64,000 nt of DNA from assembly GCF_020217485.1 (NCBI RefSeq), contig NZ_JAEKMI010000001.1:62001-126000 (forward strand), written 5' to 3'. A model generated the notes under the pieces. That model did no database searches, was not told the origin of the DNA, and saw only the letters and a list, made by a program, of their open reading frames with translations. Source of the DNA: Mycobacterium sp. WUMAC-067. Its GTDB lineage: Bacteria > Actinomycetota > Actinomycetes > Mycobacteriales > Mycobacteriaceae. The position numbers were made by a program, and so were the translations under genes. Shown piece after piece: positions 62,066 through 64,000 of this stretch (within the stretch, counting starts at the first letter, position 1; the number at the start of each line of letters is the position of its first letter).

Positions 62066-63529
62066 ATGAGCGTTGCCCCGGATACCACCGTTGCCCTGCA
62101 GGACCGGTTTTTCCGTGAATTGCCGGAAATGGCGGTCCGCTGGCAAGCCGAGACGTTTCCCGAGTTGCGGTTGCTCGTGCTCAACGACCGGCTCGCCGAA
62201 GGGCTTGGGCTCGACGCCGCCTGGCTGCGCGGCGACGACGGGCTGCGCTTCCTGACGGGCAACCGGGTGCCCAGCATGGCCGCCCCCGTCGCGCAGGCCT
62301 ACGCGGGGCATCAGTTCGGCGGCTTCGTCCCGCGATTAGGCGATGGGCGTGCGCTGCTGCTCGGCGAGCTCGTCGACACCGACGGGCTGCTGCGCGACAT
62401 CCACCTGAAAGGTTCTGGCGCCACGCCGTTCGCCCGCGGCGGGGACGGCCTGGCGGCGGTGGGGCCAATGCTGCGCGAATACATCGTCAGCGAGGCGATG
62501 CACGCTCTGGGCGTGCCGACGACACGAGCGATGGCCGTGGTCGGCACCGGGCGGCCGGTTTATCGCGAAACCACACTGCCGGGGGCGGTGCTCACCCGGG
62601 TGGCCAGCAGCCACCTGCGGGTGGGCAGCTTTCAATACGCGGCGGCCACCGGCAACAAGGAGCTGCTACGCCGCCTCGCCGACCACGCGATCGCCCGCCA
62701 CCATCCCGGCGCGGCCGAGGCCGAACGCCCCTACCTGGCGCTGTTTGAAGCGGTCGTCGCGGTCCAGGCCGCGCTGATCGCCCGCTGGATGCTGGTCGGA
62801 TTCGTTCATGGCGTGATGAACACCGACAACACGACGATCTCGGGCGAAACGATCGACTACGGACCATGCGCCTTCATCGAGGCCTACGACCCCGACACGG
62901 TCTACAGCTCGATCGATTTCTGGGGCCGCTACGCCTACGGCAACCAGCCGGCCATCGCCGGCTGGAACCTCGCGCGCTTCGCCGAGACACTCCTTCCGCT
63001 GCTCTCGGACAGCACCGAGGAAGCCATCGCACTGGCGGAGCAGTCGTTCGGGGTGTTCCAAGCCCGCTATGACGCGGTGTGGGCCTCCGGGATGCGCGCC
63101 AAGCTCGGCCTCTCCGCCGGCGTCGACGCCGAATTCGCGACGGCGTTGGTCGAGGAATTGCTCGTGCTGCTCAAGCAGAATCACGTCGATTACACGTCGT
63201 TCTTCCGCCGGCTCGGCCGGGCGGCGAATGGTGATGCCGAGCCCGCGCGCGGACTGTTCATGGACCTGGCCGGCTTTGACGACTGGTTGGCGCGCTGGAC
63301 GGCCCTGGGTCCCGACGCCGACGCGATGGACCGCGCCAACCCGATCTACATTCCGCGTAACCATCTGGTCGAGGAGGCCCTCACCGCGGCGACGGACGGC
63401 GACCTCGGTCCCTTCGAGCTGCTCCTGACGGCGGTGACCGAACCGTATGCAGAGCGACCCGGTTTGGAGCGTTACGCCAGCCCCGCCCCCGAAGACTTCG
63501 GCAAGTACCAAACCTTCTGCGGCACTTAG
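62066..63529 (+). CDS. selO: SelO-family protein adenylyltransferase (YdiU)
   Basis: A 487-residue pseudokinase-fold AMPylase. It has [53 protein letters not shown], the catalytic Asp in [10 protein letters not shown] and [11 protein letters not shown] (inverted metal motif). The C-terminus ends KYQTFCGT, with Cys in place of the selenocysteine of animal SelO; this Cys is thought to form a regulatory disulfide. ATG 62066. It follows the hemerythrin gene, consistent with a redox-stress role. Confidence 0.92.
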   Translation: MSVAPDTTVALQDRFFRELPEMAVRWQAETFPELRLLVLNDRLAEGLGLDAAWLRGDDGLRFLTGNRVPSMAAPVAQAYAGHQFGGFVPRLGDGRALLLGELVDTDGLLRDIHLKGSGATPFARGGDGLAAVGPMLREYIVSEAMHALGVPTTRAMAVVGTGRPVYRETTLPGAVLTRVASSHLRVGSFQYAAATGNKELLRRLADHAIARHHPGAAEAERPYLALFEAVVAVQAALIARWMLVGFVHGVMNTDNTTISGETIDYGPCAFIEAYDPDTVYSSIDFWGRYAYGNQPAIAGWNLARFAETLLPLLSDSTEEAIALAEQSFGVFQARYDAVWASGMRAKLGLSAGVDAEFATALVEELLVLLKQNHVDYTSFFRRLGRAANGDAEPARGLFMDLAGFDDWLARWTALGPDADAMDRANPIYIPRNHLVEEALTAATDGDLGPFELLLTAVTEPYAERPGLERYASPAPEDFGKYQTFCGT

Positions 63530-63531
63530 CT

Positions 63532-64000
63532 TTACGCTAGCTTGCCGAACTCGGCCTGCAACGCGTCGAGGCGTTGCAGCGTCTGATCCCGCGGCTCGGT
63601 CGGCAGGTTCACCAAGAGGTGTTGCAATCCCAGATCTCGGTAGCCCTCGAGCTCTGCCGCCGTGGCTGCGCCGCCATGGAAGTGGATCACAGGCACGTTC
63701 TGGCCGACCAGCTCGCGCAGCCGGTCCAGCTGAGGCGATAGCTCTTGCACCGAGCCCGTCATCGAGAGCCAACCCGCGTTGAGCCGCGCGATACGTTTGA
63801 AGCCCGCGGGTCCACAGCCCAGGTACAGCGGCGGATACGGTTGCTGCACGGGCTTGGGCCAGCTGTAGATGGGGTCGAAGTTCACGAATTTCCCATGGAA
63901 TTCCGCTTTTTCGGTCGTCCATAGCTGGATCATCGCGTCGAGCCGCTCGTCGACCACGCGTCCGCGCACCGCGGGATCGACACCGTGGTTGGCGATCTCT
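63532..64000 (-). CDS. F420-dependent LLM-class oxidoreductase (C-terminal part)
   Basis: The C-terminal 155 residues of a luciferase-like enzyme; the gene continues past the right edge. Visible are EIANHGVDPAVRGRVVDERLDAMIQLW, FHGKFVNFDPIYSWPKPVQQPYPPLYLGC and a C-terminal helix, typical of TIGR03619-type F420 enzymes. The GTG at 63969 is an internal codon, as family sequence continues upstream of it. Converges on selO with a 2-bp gap. Confidence 0.85.
   Translation of the reverse strand, partial: EIANHGVDPAVRGRVVDERLDAMIQLWTTEKAEFHGKFVNFDPIYSWPKPVQQPYPPLYLGCGPAGFKRIARLNAGWLSMTGSVQELSPQLDRLRELVGQNVPVIHFHGGAATAAELEGYRDLGLQHLLVNLPTEPRDQTLQRLDALQAEFGKLA

Overview
The window is high-GC mycobacterial chromosome. 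Indicators are an MmpS/MmpL pair, an MspA-family porin, several F420-dependent luciferase-like enzymes, a 13E12-type HNH protein, many FadE/FadA-type lipid genes and frequent GTG starts with ATGA/GTGA gene overlaps. From memory of M. tuberculosis H37Rv, the left 16.6 kb follows Rv3054c-Rv3062 (FMN reductase, TetR, dinP, SDR, TetR, cyp136, double GntR, fadE22, ligB). mmr near 28.9 kb matches Rv3065, and 52.7-60.6 kb follows Rv3068c-Rv3075c (pgmA, two crcB, LLM, DUF488, 13E12, CitE-like). The blocks between these anchors (about 16.7-28.9 and 29.3-52.5 kb) look like accessory content relative to H37Rv. The species cannot be fixed from this sequence.

Layout. 0.5-6.6 kb: divergent FMN reductase/TetR, dinP, SDR, TetR, cyp136, then a stand-alone LeuA-type regulatory-domain gene with a leader peptide. 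6.8-7.7 kb: two paralogous Gly-rich small lipoprotein genes, each with its own promoter block and terminator, separated by a non-coding stretch that can form mutually exclusive stems. 7.7-16.6 kb: MEDS/ATPase anti-sigma-like protein, duplicated GntR regulator, thiolase plus DUF35 pair, fused double acyl-CoA dehydrogenase, SDR, ligB. 16.7-28.9 kb: Hsp70-like, nitroreductase, F420 enzyme, a four-gene acyl-CoA operon whose first gene lacks a standard start codon, MspA porin, phosphotransferase/SDR pair, hydrolase/DoxX pair. 28.9-37 kb: mmr, small membrane proteins, MmpS/MmpL, and a single-polypeptide ECF transporter. 37-48.5 kb: a degenerate enolase paralog, then an eleven-gene oxidative catabolic locus. 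48.5-52.6 kb: acyl ligase, small genes, a Doc toxin-antitoxin pair and tRNA-Ala. 52.6-64 kb: core genes, a mycobactin-type lysine acyltransferase homolog, hemerythrin, SelO and a partial F420 enzyme.

The most coherent undescribed system is at 38.5-48.5 kb. Two Rieske oxygenases are each followed by a paralogous small protein of about 110 residues. With them are one flavin/2Fe-2S reductase, an SDR, a TauD-type dioxygenase, a CMD protein, an amidohydrolase that has lost its HxH motif, an aldehyde dehydrogenase and a MarR regulator. A near-identical 20-bp element, in the same orientation relative to the gene, sits just upstream of the reductase operon and of the aldehyde dehydrogenase, so one MarR-controlled pathway is likely. 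The substrate is unknown.

Other notable points are a likely amino-acid-responsive leader on the LeuA-domain gene, a DinB with leucine at the steric-gate position, an enolase paralog lacking two catalytic residues, and the structured non-coding element between the lipoprotein genes. All homology statements are from reading the sequences; no searches were run.
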